Origin: Methanobacteriota archaeon
Lineage (GTDB): Archaea; Hydrothermarchaeota; Hydrothermarchaeia; Hydrothermarchaeales; BMS3B
DNA: 13,238 nt
Direction of reading: 5' to 3'
Assembly (NCBI GenBank): GCA_003229935.1
Contig: QIGD01000117.1
Coordinates: 1-13,238, forward strand
This document shows positions 1 through 6,411 of this stretch, piece after piece. The first letter of the stretch is position 1. Each line of letters opens with the position of its first letter. Under the pieces are notes generated by a model. The model did not search any database. It was not told where the DNA came from and saw only the letters and a program-made list of their open reading frames with translations. The position numbers and the translations under genes were made by a program.

Positions 1-584
1 GGTGTTTTATTAGCCAACAAGTCCTTAACCTGTTTATCGCTAAAATCACCAAGATTTATCCTTACAACTGTATCAGCATCAAAGCCACCCTGATAACCAA
101 ACAATATTAAAGCCCTGTCTCGTGGTGAACCAGCAGATTCTACCATGTGTTTAACGTCTCTGGGTGATAGTTCAATCCTTGCATTTTCCTTCTTTGGTGC
201 AACACTTGGTAGCCTTATGTTTGAAGTCAGAGCAAAGCCATTCCTTGCATAGAAGGTTTTCAGATAACCTACAATGGCTCTGGCCTTGTATGGTGATAGT
301 CCTGGCTTTCCTTTCCTTGCATTAAGCCCCTTTGAAGGCTGATACACTGTAGTTAACCAGATATAAAACCCTTCCAGTCTTTTCTTCATAATGCCTCTTT
401 CTCTTCTTGGCTTCTTAAAATCCTTCTCTGCTTCATCTATCAACTGCACAGGGCTTAACCCTGTAAAACTCATATATAGTTTCAGGGCATTTCTGTAATT
501 ATTTAAACTGCTTGGCTTAAGCCCTATAGTCCACTTTTTAAACTCTTCCTGTTCAAATTCTGGGATAAACTTATGCCCTGTCAT
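1..584 (-). CDS. Tyrosine recombinase / integrase-like protein, N-terminal part (cut by window edge)
   Basis: Reading the minus strand from ATG at 584 gives 194 uninterrupted codons that run off the window; the frame is open back to a TGA at 662-664, so the true start could be slightly upstream. The first ~110 residues look like the SAM-like core-binding domain of tyrosine recombinases (SSLNNYRNALKLY..., then a basic PRRERG segment). From about residue 140 the catalytic domain begins (LSPRDVKHMVES, then DRALILFGYQGGF, then RINLGDF). At the place where the family normally has TGLR-x-SE with the first catalytic Arg, this protein reads GGFDAD, so that Arg appears to be Asp. The remaining catalytic residues (HxxR, Tyr) lie outside the window. 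No clear Shine-Dalgarno site is seen. The gene lies just beyond the 3' end of a tRNA-Ser gene in the same orientation, as expected for an element integrase. The family call is fairly sure; activity is not. Confidence 0.7.
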   Translation of the reverse strand, partial: MTGHKFIPEFEQEEFKKWTIGLKPSSLNNYRNALKLYMSFTGLSPVQLIDEAEKDFKKPRRERGIMKKRLEGFYIWLTTVYQPSKGLNARKGKPGLSPYKARAIVGYLKTFYARNGFALTSNIRLPSVAPKKENARIELSPRDVKHMVESAGSPRDRALILFGYQGGFDADTVVRINLGDFSDKQVKDLLANKT

Positions 585-734
585 ACATAGCTCTTGAAGT
601 ATTAATATGGATAGTCCCTTATTGTTTTCAGACCTAAGTGAGAACCTTCTCTTAACTTTTAGTCAAAGTTGAGTTATACTGAAGTTTTACTTCTGTTCGG
701 GAGGATAGAAGGGAGAAAGGGGGAAATCTTCCTT

Positions 735-881
735 CTACAGCTCCCTTACAGGAGAACAGATAGCCTCTCTCACAATTTTCTGAACCTTTTTGATTTGCCT
801 AGTGTTCATAGCTATCGTTATATTAGATTTCGCTATGGTATGATATAGCTTTGCCAAGAGCGTCGGAAAAGTGAAATCCAT
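735..881 (-). CDS. Small basic ORF, 48 aa, unrecognised
   Basis: ATG at 881 opens 48 codons ending in TAG at 735-737. The protein starts MDFTFPTLLAKLYHTIAKS, has a second Met at codon 25, and has a basic middle (NTRQIKKVQKIVRE). It sits between the tRNA-Ser gene and the recombinase on the same strand, where small excisionase-like or regulatory proteins are often found in integrated elements. No ribosome binding site is visible upstream, only an A-rich stretch, so translation is uncertain and it may be a chance ORF. Confidence 0.3.
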   Translation of the reverse strand: MDFTFPTLLAKLYHTIAKSNITIAMNTRQIKKVQKIVREAICSPVREL

Positions 882-913
882 ATTTTTTTAACTGACTATA
901 AAGAGAATATGTA

Positions 914-995
914 CGTCGGGGGTGGGATTCGAACCCACGAAGGATTACCCATCAGCTTAGCAGGCTGACGCCATACCGGGCTTGGCTACCCCGAC
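914..995 (-). tRNA. tRNA-Ser (anticodon GCU)
   Basis: On the minus strand the sequence folds into a complete tRNA. The 7-bp acceptor stem is GTCGGGG (995-989) with CCCCGAC (921-915), followed by discriminator G at 914, typical of tRNA-Ser. The anticodon stem is TCAGC/GCTGA and the loop is CTGCTAA, with anticodon GCT at 959-961 reading AGC/AGU codons. There is a long variable arm (class II), and the T arm carries GGTTCGAATCC. No CCA is encoded and no intron is visible. The 3' end faces the recombinase gene. Confidence 0.95.
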
Positions 996-1028
996 AGGAT
1001 TTCAATACACTCATGAAAACTATCAAAG

Positions 1029-1036
1029 ATAAATGT
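1029..1036 (-). promoter_or_regulatory. Possible TATA box of tRNA-Ser
   Basis: On the minus strand an AT-rich CATTTATC lies about 35-40 bases upstream of the mature tRNA 5' end, a reasonable archaeal TATA position if the transcript has a short leader. Weak call from position and composition only. Confidence 0.3.
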
Positions 1037-1237
1037 TTCTGACATATTTTCATTACGAAAATTCTATTCCAATAACAGATTTTGTTTTGTATAATAAATT
1101 AGAAGAACAGGTAAAAAGCGAATAGTCCCACAATATATCCTGATATTCTAAAAGAAAGATGAATCTCCCACTCACATCTACAAAATACATTCTACTGTTA
1201 CACTATTTTTTGTAATGGTATTATTATATTCTATGGT

Positions 1238-1813
1238 ATGGGTGAGATTTTCAGGCAGGATATTAAACGCAGAGAACTTCTGGTAACAGATGCTAAGAGG
1301 TCCAAAGCAATAAGCGACCCTATAAGGACAGCAATAATACAGATACTTTCTGAAAAAGAGGGTTCCATAGCTGATATAAATGAAGAGCTTAAAAAGCAGG
1401 ACATAAACATAGCACCCACCACTGTACGCCATCATGTTGACATCCTCAAAAAAGCTGGTCTAATACAGCTTACCAGACTAGTTGATTCTAGGGGCGGTGT
1501 GCTTAAATACTACGCCTCCAAGGTTAAGGTAATACAGCACAAAGCACCGGAGAATTTCGATGAAGTTCTAGGCAGGGCTCAGGCAGAGGCAAGCAAAGAT
1601 ATGCTAGGAATTATCCGAAAGATGCTTAAGGGACACAAAAGCGAGATTATGCAGGTTGTAGAGTCGCTTAAGGCATGCCCTTACTGCAGCGATGAGCATT
1701 TCAAGGAGTATGTACTAGTAGAGTTACTTAATAGAGCCATAGCAGAGGTGATTCAGAAGAAAGAATTTATAGAAATGCTTGAGGTAACAGAAAATGAAGA
1801 TAAAACAGCTTGA
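1238..1813 (+). CDS. ArsR-like winged-helix transcriptional regulator with CxxC motif
   Basis: 191 aa. Residues ~24-95 form a winged helix-turn-helix: SDPIRTAIIQILSE (helix 1), SIADINEELKK, recognition helix region PTTVRHHVDILKKAGLI, then a wing with DSRGGVLKYYAS. This is typical of ArsR/HTH_20-type archaeal regulators. The C-terminal half is helical and holds ACPYCSDEH with Cys147 and Cys150, a CxxC pair that could bind a metal or sense redox or sulfur state (inference). There is no Shine-Dalgarno site and no upstream in-frame start, so the message may have a very short leader. The gene overlaps the next (TusA-like) by 20 bases in another frame, so the two are translationally coupled. The sulfur-type neighbours suggest local autoregulation. 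The last ~26 codons are part of the DNA that was tandemly repeated downstream. Confidence 0.85.
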   Translation: MGEIFRQDIKRRELLVTDAKRSKAISDPIRTAIIQILSEKEGSIADINEELKKQDINIAPTTVRHHVDILKKAGLIQLTRLVDSRGGVLKYYASKVKVIQHKAPENFDEVLGRAQAEASKDMLGIIRKMLKGHKSEIMQVVESLKACPYCSDEHFKEYVLVELLNRAIAEVIQKKEFIEMLEVTENEDKTA

Positions 1814-2036
1814 GGATGGTACTTTTGTAGGAGATTTTCAGGGAATTGATGGTTCATACTTGGAACTGCTGGTGAAAAATTTTCTTTTGAAGCTGAAGGA
1901 AGATACCATTGCAAAGATTATTATGGACGACCCCAACACCCATCTGGATGTGATTATGTATATAAATAATTTAGGATGTGAAATCCTCCAGAATAAACTC
2001 AAGAAGGGAACTTTTAGTATTAAATTTAGGAGGTGA
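1794..2036 (+). CDS. TusA/SirA-like sulfurtransferase-fold protein, copy 1
   Basis: 80 aa. The second half matches the end of the TusA/SirA fold: IIMDDPNTHLDV (the family's DDP turn at residues 45-47), then a helix ending NNLGCEIL, then a final strand GTFSIKF. The usual N-terminal CPxP active-site Cys motif is missing; the equivalent region reads GDFQGIDGSYLELL. The only Cys is Cys62, so classical persulfide transfer would need another residue. The start is supported by GAGGTAAC five bases before the ATG, inside the end of the regulator gene. Together with the regulator and the DUF1858-like gene it forms a three-gene operon that probably works in sulfur, thiol or metal-centre handling (inference from family names only). 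Confidence 0.7.
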   Translation: MKIKQLEDGTFVGDFQGIDGSYLELLVKNFLLKLKEDTIAKIIMDDPNTHLDVIMYINNLGCEILQNKLKKGTFSIKFRR

Positions 2037-2042
2037 TATGAG

Positions 2043-2255
2043 ATGGACCAGAAAATTAACGCAAGAACAAGGATATACGAGGTGATGAAGCTTTACCCTG
2101 GTACAACAGATTATCTCCTCGAACTGAACATCTGCGGCTGCTCTTTGGGTGAAATTCCGGGAAAGCGCAGCATTGAGCTAACTCTGGAAGATGTTGCCAA
2201 GGAAAAGAACATCAATCTGGAAAAGCTCCTGGAAGAACTTAACAGACGAATTTAA
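2043..2255 (+). CDS. DUF1858/ScdA-N-like small Cys protein
   Basis: 70 aa. The order NARTRIYEVMKLYPGTTDYL, LNICGCSLG, then LTLEDVAKEKNINLEKLLEELN matches the DUF1858/DUF542 pattern (helix, Cys-containing turn, two helices), found alone or at the start of ScdA/RIC-type iron-sulfur repair proteins. Cys31 and Cys33 form a CxC in the family's conserved Cys region. A strong site GGAGGTGAT (2029-2037) lies five bases before the ATG; an ATG at 2038 is out of frame. It begins seven bases after the TusA-like stop, so it is clearly in the operon. Only this first copy is intact; the second repeat carries a broken version. Confidence 0.75.
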   Translation: MDQKINARTRIYEVMKLYPGTTDYLLELNICGCSLGEIPGKRSIELTLEDVAKEKNINLEKLLEELNRRI

Positions 2256-2333
2256 GGCAAATGTCAGAGTTAATATATCCATAACAGAGACGATTCTGAA
2301 AAAGGAATTTATAAAAATGCTCGAGGTGACAGA

Positions 2334-2579
2334 AAATGAAGATAAAACAGCTTGAAAATGGCACTTTTGCCGGAGATTTTCAGGGGCTATATGGAACATA
2401 CCTAGACTTAATGTTAAAGAAATTTATCTTAAAGCGCTAAACAAAGATGATATTGCCGAAATTACTATAGATGACCCATATAACCATGAAAATTTAACCA
2501 TGCTTATGAATAATTTAGGGTGTGAAATACTCCAGAATGAACTCAAGAAAGGAACTTTCAGTATTAAATTCAGGCGATG
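2334..2579 (+). pseudogene. Broken TusA-like gene, copy 2
   Basis: It keeps the ribosome binding site (GAGGTGAC) and the start MKIKQLENGTFAGDFQG. Near 2435 it gains two bases relative to copy 3 (AAAGCGCTAAAC versus AAAGCTGAAC), giving a stop after about 34 codons. The rest is still recognisable in another frame as DDPYNHENLTMLMNNLG and GTFSIKF. The 78 bases before it (2256-2333) are a headless copy of the regulator's tail. Confidence 0.8.
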
Positions 2580-2582
2580 ATA

Positions 2583-2795
2583 TGAGCTTATTCAGAAAAT
2601 TAATACCAGAGCAAGGATATACGAGGTGATGAAGCTTTACCCCGATACAACAGATTACCACCTCAAACTGAACCTCTACAGCGCTCTTTGGATGAAATTT
2701 CAGGAGAGGGCATTGAGCTAACTCTGGAAGATGTTACCAGAGAGAAGACATCAGTCTGGGAAAGCTCCTGGAAGAACCTAACAGGCAAATTTAAT
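2583..2795 (+). pseudogene. Broken DUF1858-like gene, copy 2
   Basis: The DNA matches 2043-2255, but the start codon region is altered (ATGAGCTTATTCAG instead of ATGAGATGGACCAG). The Cys turn has lost a base and both Cys codons, and a further deletion follows near 2705. Fragments such as ARIYEVMKLYP and ELTLEDV remain in different frames. The small open frame 2688-2894 is a by-product that reads on into the next regulator tail. Confidence 0.75.
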
Positions 2796-2874
2796 ACAAA
2801 ACGCAGGGTTAATATATCCATAGCAGAGACTATTCTGAAGAAAGAATTTATAAAAATGCTTGAGGTGACAGAAA

Positions 2875-3132
2875 ATGAAGATAAAACAGCTTGAAAATGG
2901 TACTTTTGTCGGAGATTTTCAGGGATTATATGGAACATCCATGGACTTAATGTTGAAAAGATTTATCTTAAAGCTGAACAAAGATGATATTGCCGAAATT
3001 ATTCTAGACGACTCATTTACCTATGAGAATTTAATCATGCTTATGAATGATTTAGGATGTGAGATACTCCAGAATAAACTCAACAATGGAACTTTCAGTA
3101 TTAAGTTTAAAAGGTCAATCACCCACAGCTAA
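2875..3132 (+). CDS. TusA/SirA-like protein, copy 3 (diverged, altered C-terminus)
   Basis: 85 aa, intact, about 65% identical to copy 1 over 80 residues by hand alignment. The core fold signals remain (NDLGCEILQNKL, GTFSIKF), but the DDP turn is now DDS and it also lacks a CPxP motif. GAGGTGAC lies five bases before the ATG. The last residues SITHS are not part of the family: they are encoded by GTCAATCACCCAC (3114-3126), the tip of an IscB-type element also found at 7951, 11501 and 12796. The downstream DUF1858 gene is absent, apparently lost with that insertion. It may be functional or on the way to decay. Confidence 0.65.
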   Translation: MKIKQLENGTFVGDFQGLYGTSMDLMLKRFILKLNKDDIAEIILDDSFTYENLIMLMNDLGCEILQNKLNNGTFSIKFKRSITHS

Positions 3133-3134
3133 AG
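3114..3134 (+). mobile_element. Relic of an IscB-type element left end
   Basis: GTCAATCACCCAC followed by AGCTAAAG matches the first ~20 bases of the left ends at 11501 and 12796 (GTCAATCACCCAYGACTAAAG). The second half of the hairpin is gone. Only the tip remains, fused to the end of the TusA-like gene. Confidence 0.6.
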
Positions 3135-3171
3135 TATGCTCGAATTAAATTTGGCATGGAGAAAAGTCATA

Positions 3172-3210
3172 TTAGTGAACTACCCACGACTAAAGAGGCT
3201 GTCCCGTAAT
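3172..3210 (+). mobile_element. IS605-type end joined to one terminal repeat of a small inverted-repeat element
   Basis: GTGAACTACCCACGAC then TAAAG is a typical IS200/IS605-style end with half of its hairpin. It continues directly into AGGCTGTCCCGTAATCA, which matches the left terminal repeat at 11329-11346. No matching right repeat was found nearby, so this is a solo end. The rest of 3135-3271 shows no gene. Confidence 0.5.
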
Positions 3211-3271
3211 CAAAGGAAGGAATACAATTTTAAAATATGTGAAATATATTATTGCCATTTTGTTAATTATG

Positions 3272-3592
3272 TCATTTCTTTTGCCTGAAAATGTCTGTAA
3301 TTTTCACCATATCCCAGAAAATACATGAGGAACTCTGTATTTTAGTATATCTGATAGACCACGAGTATAACTTTCCTCCCAGAAGCTGACCCAAGAAGAA
3401 AGCTCCTATCAATATAGGGAAGGTTATCAGGCGCCATCCTAATCCTGCAAATATACGAAAAGCAATTACAATAGGAACAGGAATATGAACTGAAAGAAAC
3501 CACTGACGTGAAAATTTCCTTGTGTTTGCTCTCCAGTATCCAAAAGGCACATTCAAGGCGAGAACGATAATAGCTACATTCAGTATATCCAT
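3272..3592 (-). CDS. Conserved small membrane protein, function unknown
   Basis: 106 aa. Three hydrophobic segments: ~3-16 (ILNVAIIVLALNVPFG), ~34-52 (VHIPVPIVIAFRIFAGLGW) and ~55-72 (LITFPILIGAFFLGQLLGG). The motifs NVPFGYWRANTRKFS, HIPVP and FPILIGAFFLGQLLGGK are those of a conserved uncharacterised membrane protein family seen in archaea and bacteria; I know no function for it. The C-terminal ~30 residues are polar and probably variable. AGAGGTAA seven bases before the ATG supports the start. It stands alone on the minus strand between mobile-element debris and the methyltransferase. Confidence 0.75.
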   Translation of the reverse strand: MDILNVAIIVLALNVPFGYWRANTRKFSRQWFLSVHIPVPIVIAFRIFAGLGWRLITFPILIGAFFLGQLLGGKLYSWSIRYTKIQSSSCIFWDMVKITDIFRQKK

Positions 3593-3690
3593 ATTATTTA
3601 CCTCTATTCTAAATTACTGATTTACTTCTAAGAATGTTATTATTAGATTTGAAATCTCTGGCTATAACTGTCAGGTTTGCAAAGTGCCTG

Positions 3691-3700
3691 TATAAATAAA
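3691..3700 (-). promoter_or_regulatory. Possible TATA box for the membrane-protein gene
   Basis: TTTATTTATA on the minus strand about 100 bases before the ATG at 3592. The sequence fits, but the implied leader of about 70 bases is long. Confidence 0.3.
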
Positions 3701-3708
3701 GCGAGTTA

Positions 3709-3722
3709 CAAAAATATTTTTG
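3709..3722 (-). terminator. Possible terminator after the methyltransferase
   Basis: A perfect 14-base palindrome CAAAAATATTTTTG lies 18 bases beyond the methyltransferase stop codon and gives a T-run on the minus strand, as archaeal terminators do. Confidence 0.35.
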
Positions 3723-3739
3723 CATGATGTATGCCAATT

Positions 3740-4435
3740 TTATTTTCCTATAGCCCTCTCATCAGCATTAGCAAAGACAAACAATCTCTGGAAGGTGAAT
3801 TCTAAACCATTCTTAGATGTCAAATTTTTTAGCGTTTTCATAAATTCCTCTCTGAACAGAATCTTCCTTTCAGACGGCAGTGGTTCTAAAAAAAGAACAA
3901 GACCTACAGAGTCTAAAAAATCTAAAGCAGCCGCAGCAGATCTGAATTTAAAGGTGTTCTCAATCTGTTGTATATTTATATCTTTGAAACCGAGATTACT
4001 AAGCAGTGCGTAATATTCTTCTAAAGCAGGTACAAACCATGGGAAATCCCATGAATTATAATAGTCTTCCAGCTTCAGCGATTCTATAACTTTAGATGCT
4101 ATCGATATAAGCGGATGAGAAGAGTTCAGAAGAGGAAATTGTAAACCAATATGCCCTCGTTGCTTAAGAGCAGCCCTGATAGATTTCAACAATTTTTCAC
4201 TTTCTTTTATCCAATGAATCGCAGAATTGGAAAAGACCATATCAAATTGCCTGTTAAAATTTATGTCGCCTGCATCCATAACCAGAAATTGAATATTTTT
4301 TACCAAAATCGACTCTGCCATCCCCTTTGCTTTTTTTATCATCGAAGGTGAAGAATCAATTCCGGTAACATACCCATTATTGACAATTCCTGCCATCTTT
4401 AGAGTTAAATTACCAGTACCACAGCCAATATCCAA
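3740..4435 (-). CDS. SAM-dependent methyltransferase (trans-aconitate methyltransferase-like), main part of a frameshifted gene
   Basis: The frame opens at TTG (4435) with DIGCGTGNLTLKMA, the SAM-binding motif I. It continues with GIDSSPSMIKKAK (motif II acid), FLVMDAGDINF, FDMVFSNSAIHWI (motif IV) and LKQRGHIGLQFPLLNSSHP, then a C-terminal half with FPWFVPALEEYYALLSNLGF. This order and the NSAIHWI segment are typical of the Tam/type-11 methyltransferases; the substrate cannot be read from sequence. The proper N-terminus lies upstream in another frame (4405-4545), and a single missing base near 4451 explains the break. It is either a recent pseudogene or a sequencing error. Its own TTG has no ribosome binding site. 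Confidence 0.75.
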   Translation of the reverse strand: MDIGCGTGNLTLKMAGIVNNGYVTGIDSSPSMIKKAKGMAESILVKNIQFLVMDAGDINFNRQFDMVFSNSAIHWIKESEKLLKSIRAALKQRGHIGLQFPLLNSSHPLISIASKVIESLKLEDYYNSWDFPWFVPALEEYYALLSNLGFKDINIQQIENTFKFRSAAAALDFLDSVGLVLFLEPLPSERKILFREEFMKTLKNLTSKNGLEFTFQRLFVFANADERAIGK

Positions 4436-4545
4436 AATATTCTCATTATTCCTAAATCAATCAACCTCTTGCCCATTGCTGTCTGCAAGCCAGATGCAGA
4501 GATATATTTTGAACTGTCCCATTCAAATCTCATATTTTTCAACAT
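4405..4545 (-). pseudogene. N-terminal fragment of the frameshifted methyltransferase
   Basis: ATG at 4545 (alternative 4533, giving MRFEWDSSKYI) follows GAGGGAAAG and reads MLKNMRFEWDSSKYISASGL, then QTAMGKRLIDLG, then nonsense to a stop at 4405. Adding one base after TTAGG (near 4451) gives LGNNENILDIGCGTG, joining it cleanly to the main frame. FEWDSSKY is the usual W-D-x-x-x-Y start of Tam-type enzymes. Confidence 0.7.
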
Positions 4546-4580
4546 CTTTCCCTCATTCTCTGGGCATGTGCCACCTTTAA

Positions 4581-4597
4581 TATATATATTATAAATT
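4581..4597 (-). promoter_or_regulatory. TATA box of the methyltransferase gene
   Basis: TTTATAATATATATA on the minus strand, about 36-50 bases before the ATG at 4545. It is a strong AT-rich core promoter at a suitable distance and fits a short leader with the GAGGG site. Confidence 0.5.
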
Positions 4598-4631
4598 CAA
4601 TGTATTATTCCAGTACTCATGACAACTTTGT

Positions 4632-4712
4632 AAAGTGCTGATAGAGGTTATAGGATACATACCAAAAGAGAATTTTATTCCAGCCATTAAGGAGGCTCTC
4701 AGAAAATTTTAA
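4632..4712 (+). other. Possible gene-end relic (26 codons)
   Basis: An open stretch ends in TAA at 4710-4712 and reads KVLIEVIGYIPKENF then IPAIKEALRKF. It looks like the C-terminus of a globular protein, but there is no start and a stop lies just upstream. I do not recognise the family. Apart from this and the promoter above, 4546-4783 shows only the hairpin relic at its end. Confidence 0.2.
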
Positions 4713-4750
4713 GAATCGAATAAGAATTGAGGGGTTATAATTAAGGCGAA

Positions 4751-4790
4751 TGGGAAAACCTACGTGCTTTAGTGGGAAGTAGTTCACTTC
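4751..4790 (-). mobile_element. Degenerate IS605-type hairpin end
   Basis: On the minus strand GTGAACTACTTCCCACTAAAG then CACGTAGG resembles the IS605-type end GTGAACTACCCACGACTAAAG at 3175. The hairpin is imperfect. The TGA stop of the leuA gene (4784-4786) lies within its GTGAAC tip, so an old insertion may have set the end of that gene. Confidence 0.4.
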
Positions 4791-6322
4791 TTCTCTATTC
4801 TCATAAGGAAAATCCTGTTGATTCCTGAAATCATTGCTTCAATACTTGCTATCACAATATCCTCTCTTGCTGCTTTTCCGCTGGCTATATTTCCACTACT
4901 ATCCTCCAGCTTGACTAGAACCTCAGAAAGGGCATCCCCCCCTCCTGTGATTGCCTCAAGATGATACTCTGTAAGTCTTATATCTTCGACTTCTGAGAGC
5001 ACCTTTCTCACAGCTTTGAGGGCAGCATCCACTGGGCCTACACCAGTTTCTGCTCCCATAAGCTCTCTATCTTTAAATTTGAGTTTTACACTGGCAGTGG
5101 GTATTACTTTGCTTCCTGTCATCACTGCAAACTCTTCGAGAACCAGAACTTTTTCATCGCCTCCGACTTCTCCAATTGCTGTTTCAGCTATAGCCAAGAG
5201 GTCAGCATCTGTAATCCTTTTACCCTTATCGCCCAGCTCTTTAACTCTTCTGGTAATGCTGTAAATCTGCTCTCTGCTCGCTTTTACTCCAAGCTGTTCA
5301 AGTTGAGCCTGAATTCCATGCACTCCTGCATGTTTACCTGATACTATCCTTCGCTTGTGACCCACCATCTCGGGTGTCATTACTCCAGGCTCAAAGGTCT
5401 CAGTATTCTCTAGCACTCCGTGGGTATGTATACCTGATTCATGGGAAAAGGCATTTTCACCTACCACAGGCATATTTGGTGACATTCTAACTCCTGTAAG
5501 CCTCTCAACCAGTTTGGATGTCTCATACAGATATTCTGTCTTTATATTCGTATTCACATTGTAAATAGCCTTAAGTGCCATTACACTCTGTTCAAGACTT
5601 GCATTTCCAGCTCTCTCGCCAATGCCGTTGACTGCTACCTGAATTTCTCTTGCTCCAGCTTCAACCGCTGCAAGGGAGTTTGCCACAGCAAGTCCAAAGT
5701 CATTGTGACAGTGTACATCAATGGGTATTACAACATCTTTGAAGATTTTACCAGTTATATATCGCATAAGAGGAGGGATTGCCACGCCAACCGTATCTGG
5801 TATATTTATAATATCTGCGCCTGCTTCCTCAGCACTCTTGAAAACTTTCCGCAGATATTCTAGGTCAGTCCTTGTTGCATCCATAGCAGAGAACAGGCAC
5901 TTTGCGCCATTGTTTTTGATTCTCTCAACTGCAGAGACTGTAAGCTCTATTACCTCCTCTCTACTCTTCTTTATTGTATGTTCTCTCTGTATATCACTGG
6001 TAGATACAAAAATATGAACAATATCCACACCACATTCTATAGCAGCATCCACATCTTGGGGAAGAACTCTTGCAAGACCACATATTTCTGCATGAAGTCC
6101 TTCGGATACCACCTTACTGACAGACTTCTTCTCGCCCTTTGAAGAGATAGGAAAGCCAGCCTCGATAACATCAACTCCCAGCTTGTCAAGCTGATGAGCA
6201 ATGGTTACTTTCTCCTCAACAGTCAGAGAAACACCAGGAGTCTGCTCTCCATCCCGAAGTGTTGTATCAAAAATCCTGACCTGTCTGGGTAGGCTCATTC
6301 CCTTCTTCGTATCTTCAAGCAC
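4784..6322 (-). CDS. leuA: 2-isopropylmalate synthase (LeuA family; CimA possible)
   Basis: 512 aa. A TIM-barrel acyltransferase of the HMGL-like/LeuA family, joining acetyl-CoA to a 2-oxoacid, with 2-oxoisovalerate for leucine as the likely substrate. Motifs: FDTTLRDGEQTPG (18-30, with metal ligand Asp19 and catalytic Arg23), HCHNDFGLAVANS (204-216, metal-binding His204 and His206), NGIGERAGNA (232-241), HESGIH (294-299) and VGHKRRIVSGKHAG. Residues ~395-505 form the C-terminal regulatory (LeuA dimer) domain with GVGPVDAALKAV, so it is not the shorter AksA. The first start is GTG at 6322; an internal ATG at 6298 (MSLPRQVRIF) fits the usual family start, and neither has a clear ribosome binding site. 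LeuA versus citramalate synthase cannot be settled by eye. It follows the tubulin genes on the same strand after about 90 bases. Confidence 0.9.
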   Translation of the reverse strand: MLEDTKKGMSLPRQVRIFDTTLRDGEQTPGVSLTVEEKVTIAHQLDKLGVDVIEAGFPISSKGEKKSVSKVVSEGLHAEICGLARVLPQDVDAAIECGVDIVHIFVSTSDIQREHTIKKSREEVIELTVSAVERIKNNGAKCLFSAMDATRTDLEYLRKVFKSAEEAGADIINIPDTVGVAIPPLMRYITGKIFKDVVIPIDVHCHNDFGLAVANSLAAVEAGAREIQVAVNGIGERAGNASLEQSVMALKAIYNVNTNIKTEYLYETSKLVERLTGVRMSPNMPVVGENAFSHESGIHTHGVLENTETFEPGVMTPEMVGHKRRIVSGKHAGVHGIQAQLEQLGVKASREQIYSITRRVKELGDKGKRITDADLLAIAETAIGEVGGDEKVLVLEEFAVMTGSKVIPTASVKLKFKDRELMGAETGVGPVDAALKAVRKVLSEVEDIRLTEYHLEAITGGGDALSEVLVKLEDSSGNIASGKAAREDIVIASIEAMISGINRIFLMRIEKK

Positions 6323-6411
6323 GTAAAAAATAATCCCGCCCTTTCATATTTACAACTCCAAAAAACTATGGAACCACAGATGATTAACGAAGACAAAGCC
6401 TTATTGAAAGA

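Larger units (their letters stand above)
1737..3113 (+). repeat. Tandem ~540-bp repeat, about 2.5 copies (regulator tail + TusA-like + DUF1858-like)
   Basis: The segment CATAGCAGAG...GAGGT(A/G)ACAGAAAATGAAG recurs with its ATG at 1794, 2334 and 2875, a spacing of 540 and 541 bases. Each unit holds the last ~26 codons of the regulator, the TusA-like gene and (units 1 and 2) the DUF1858-like gene. Unit 3 stops at the end of the TusA-like gene, where a mobile-element end begins. Units 2 and 3 are closer to each other than to unit 1, which suggests two rounds of duplication. Confidence 0.85.

Noticed and set aside
2688..2894. Open frame of 68 codons on the plus strand
   Set aside because: It joins fragments of the broken DUF1858 copy and the regulator tail in changing contexts; it is a by-product of the tandem repeat, not a gene.
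1794..3132. Whole repeat region as an assembly duplication
   Set aside because: The copies differ by many substitutions and separate indels, so they are not simple duplicate reads; long reads would still be useful.
5016..5264. Open frames on the strand opposite leuA and the tubulin genes
   Set aside because: Low-complexity Ser/Leu/Pro-rich shadows of strongly conserved genes; no ribosome binding sites and no family features.
6323..6411. A terminator or gene between leuA and the third tubulin gene
   Set aside because: No hairpin with T-run or plausible ORF was found in these 89 bases.
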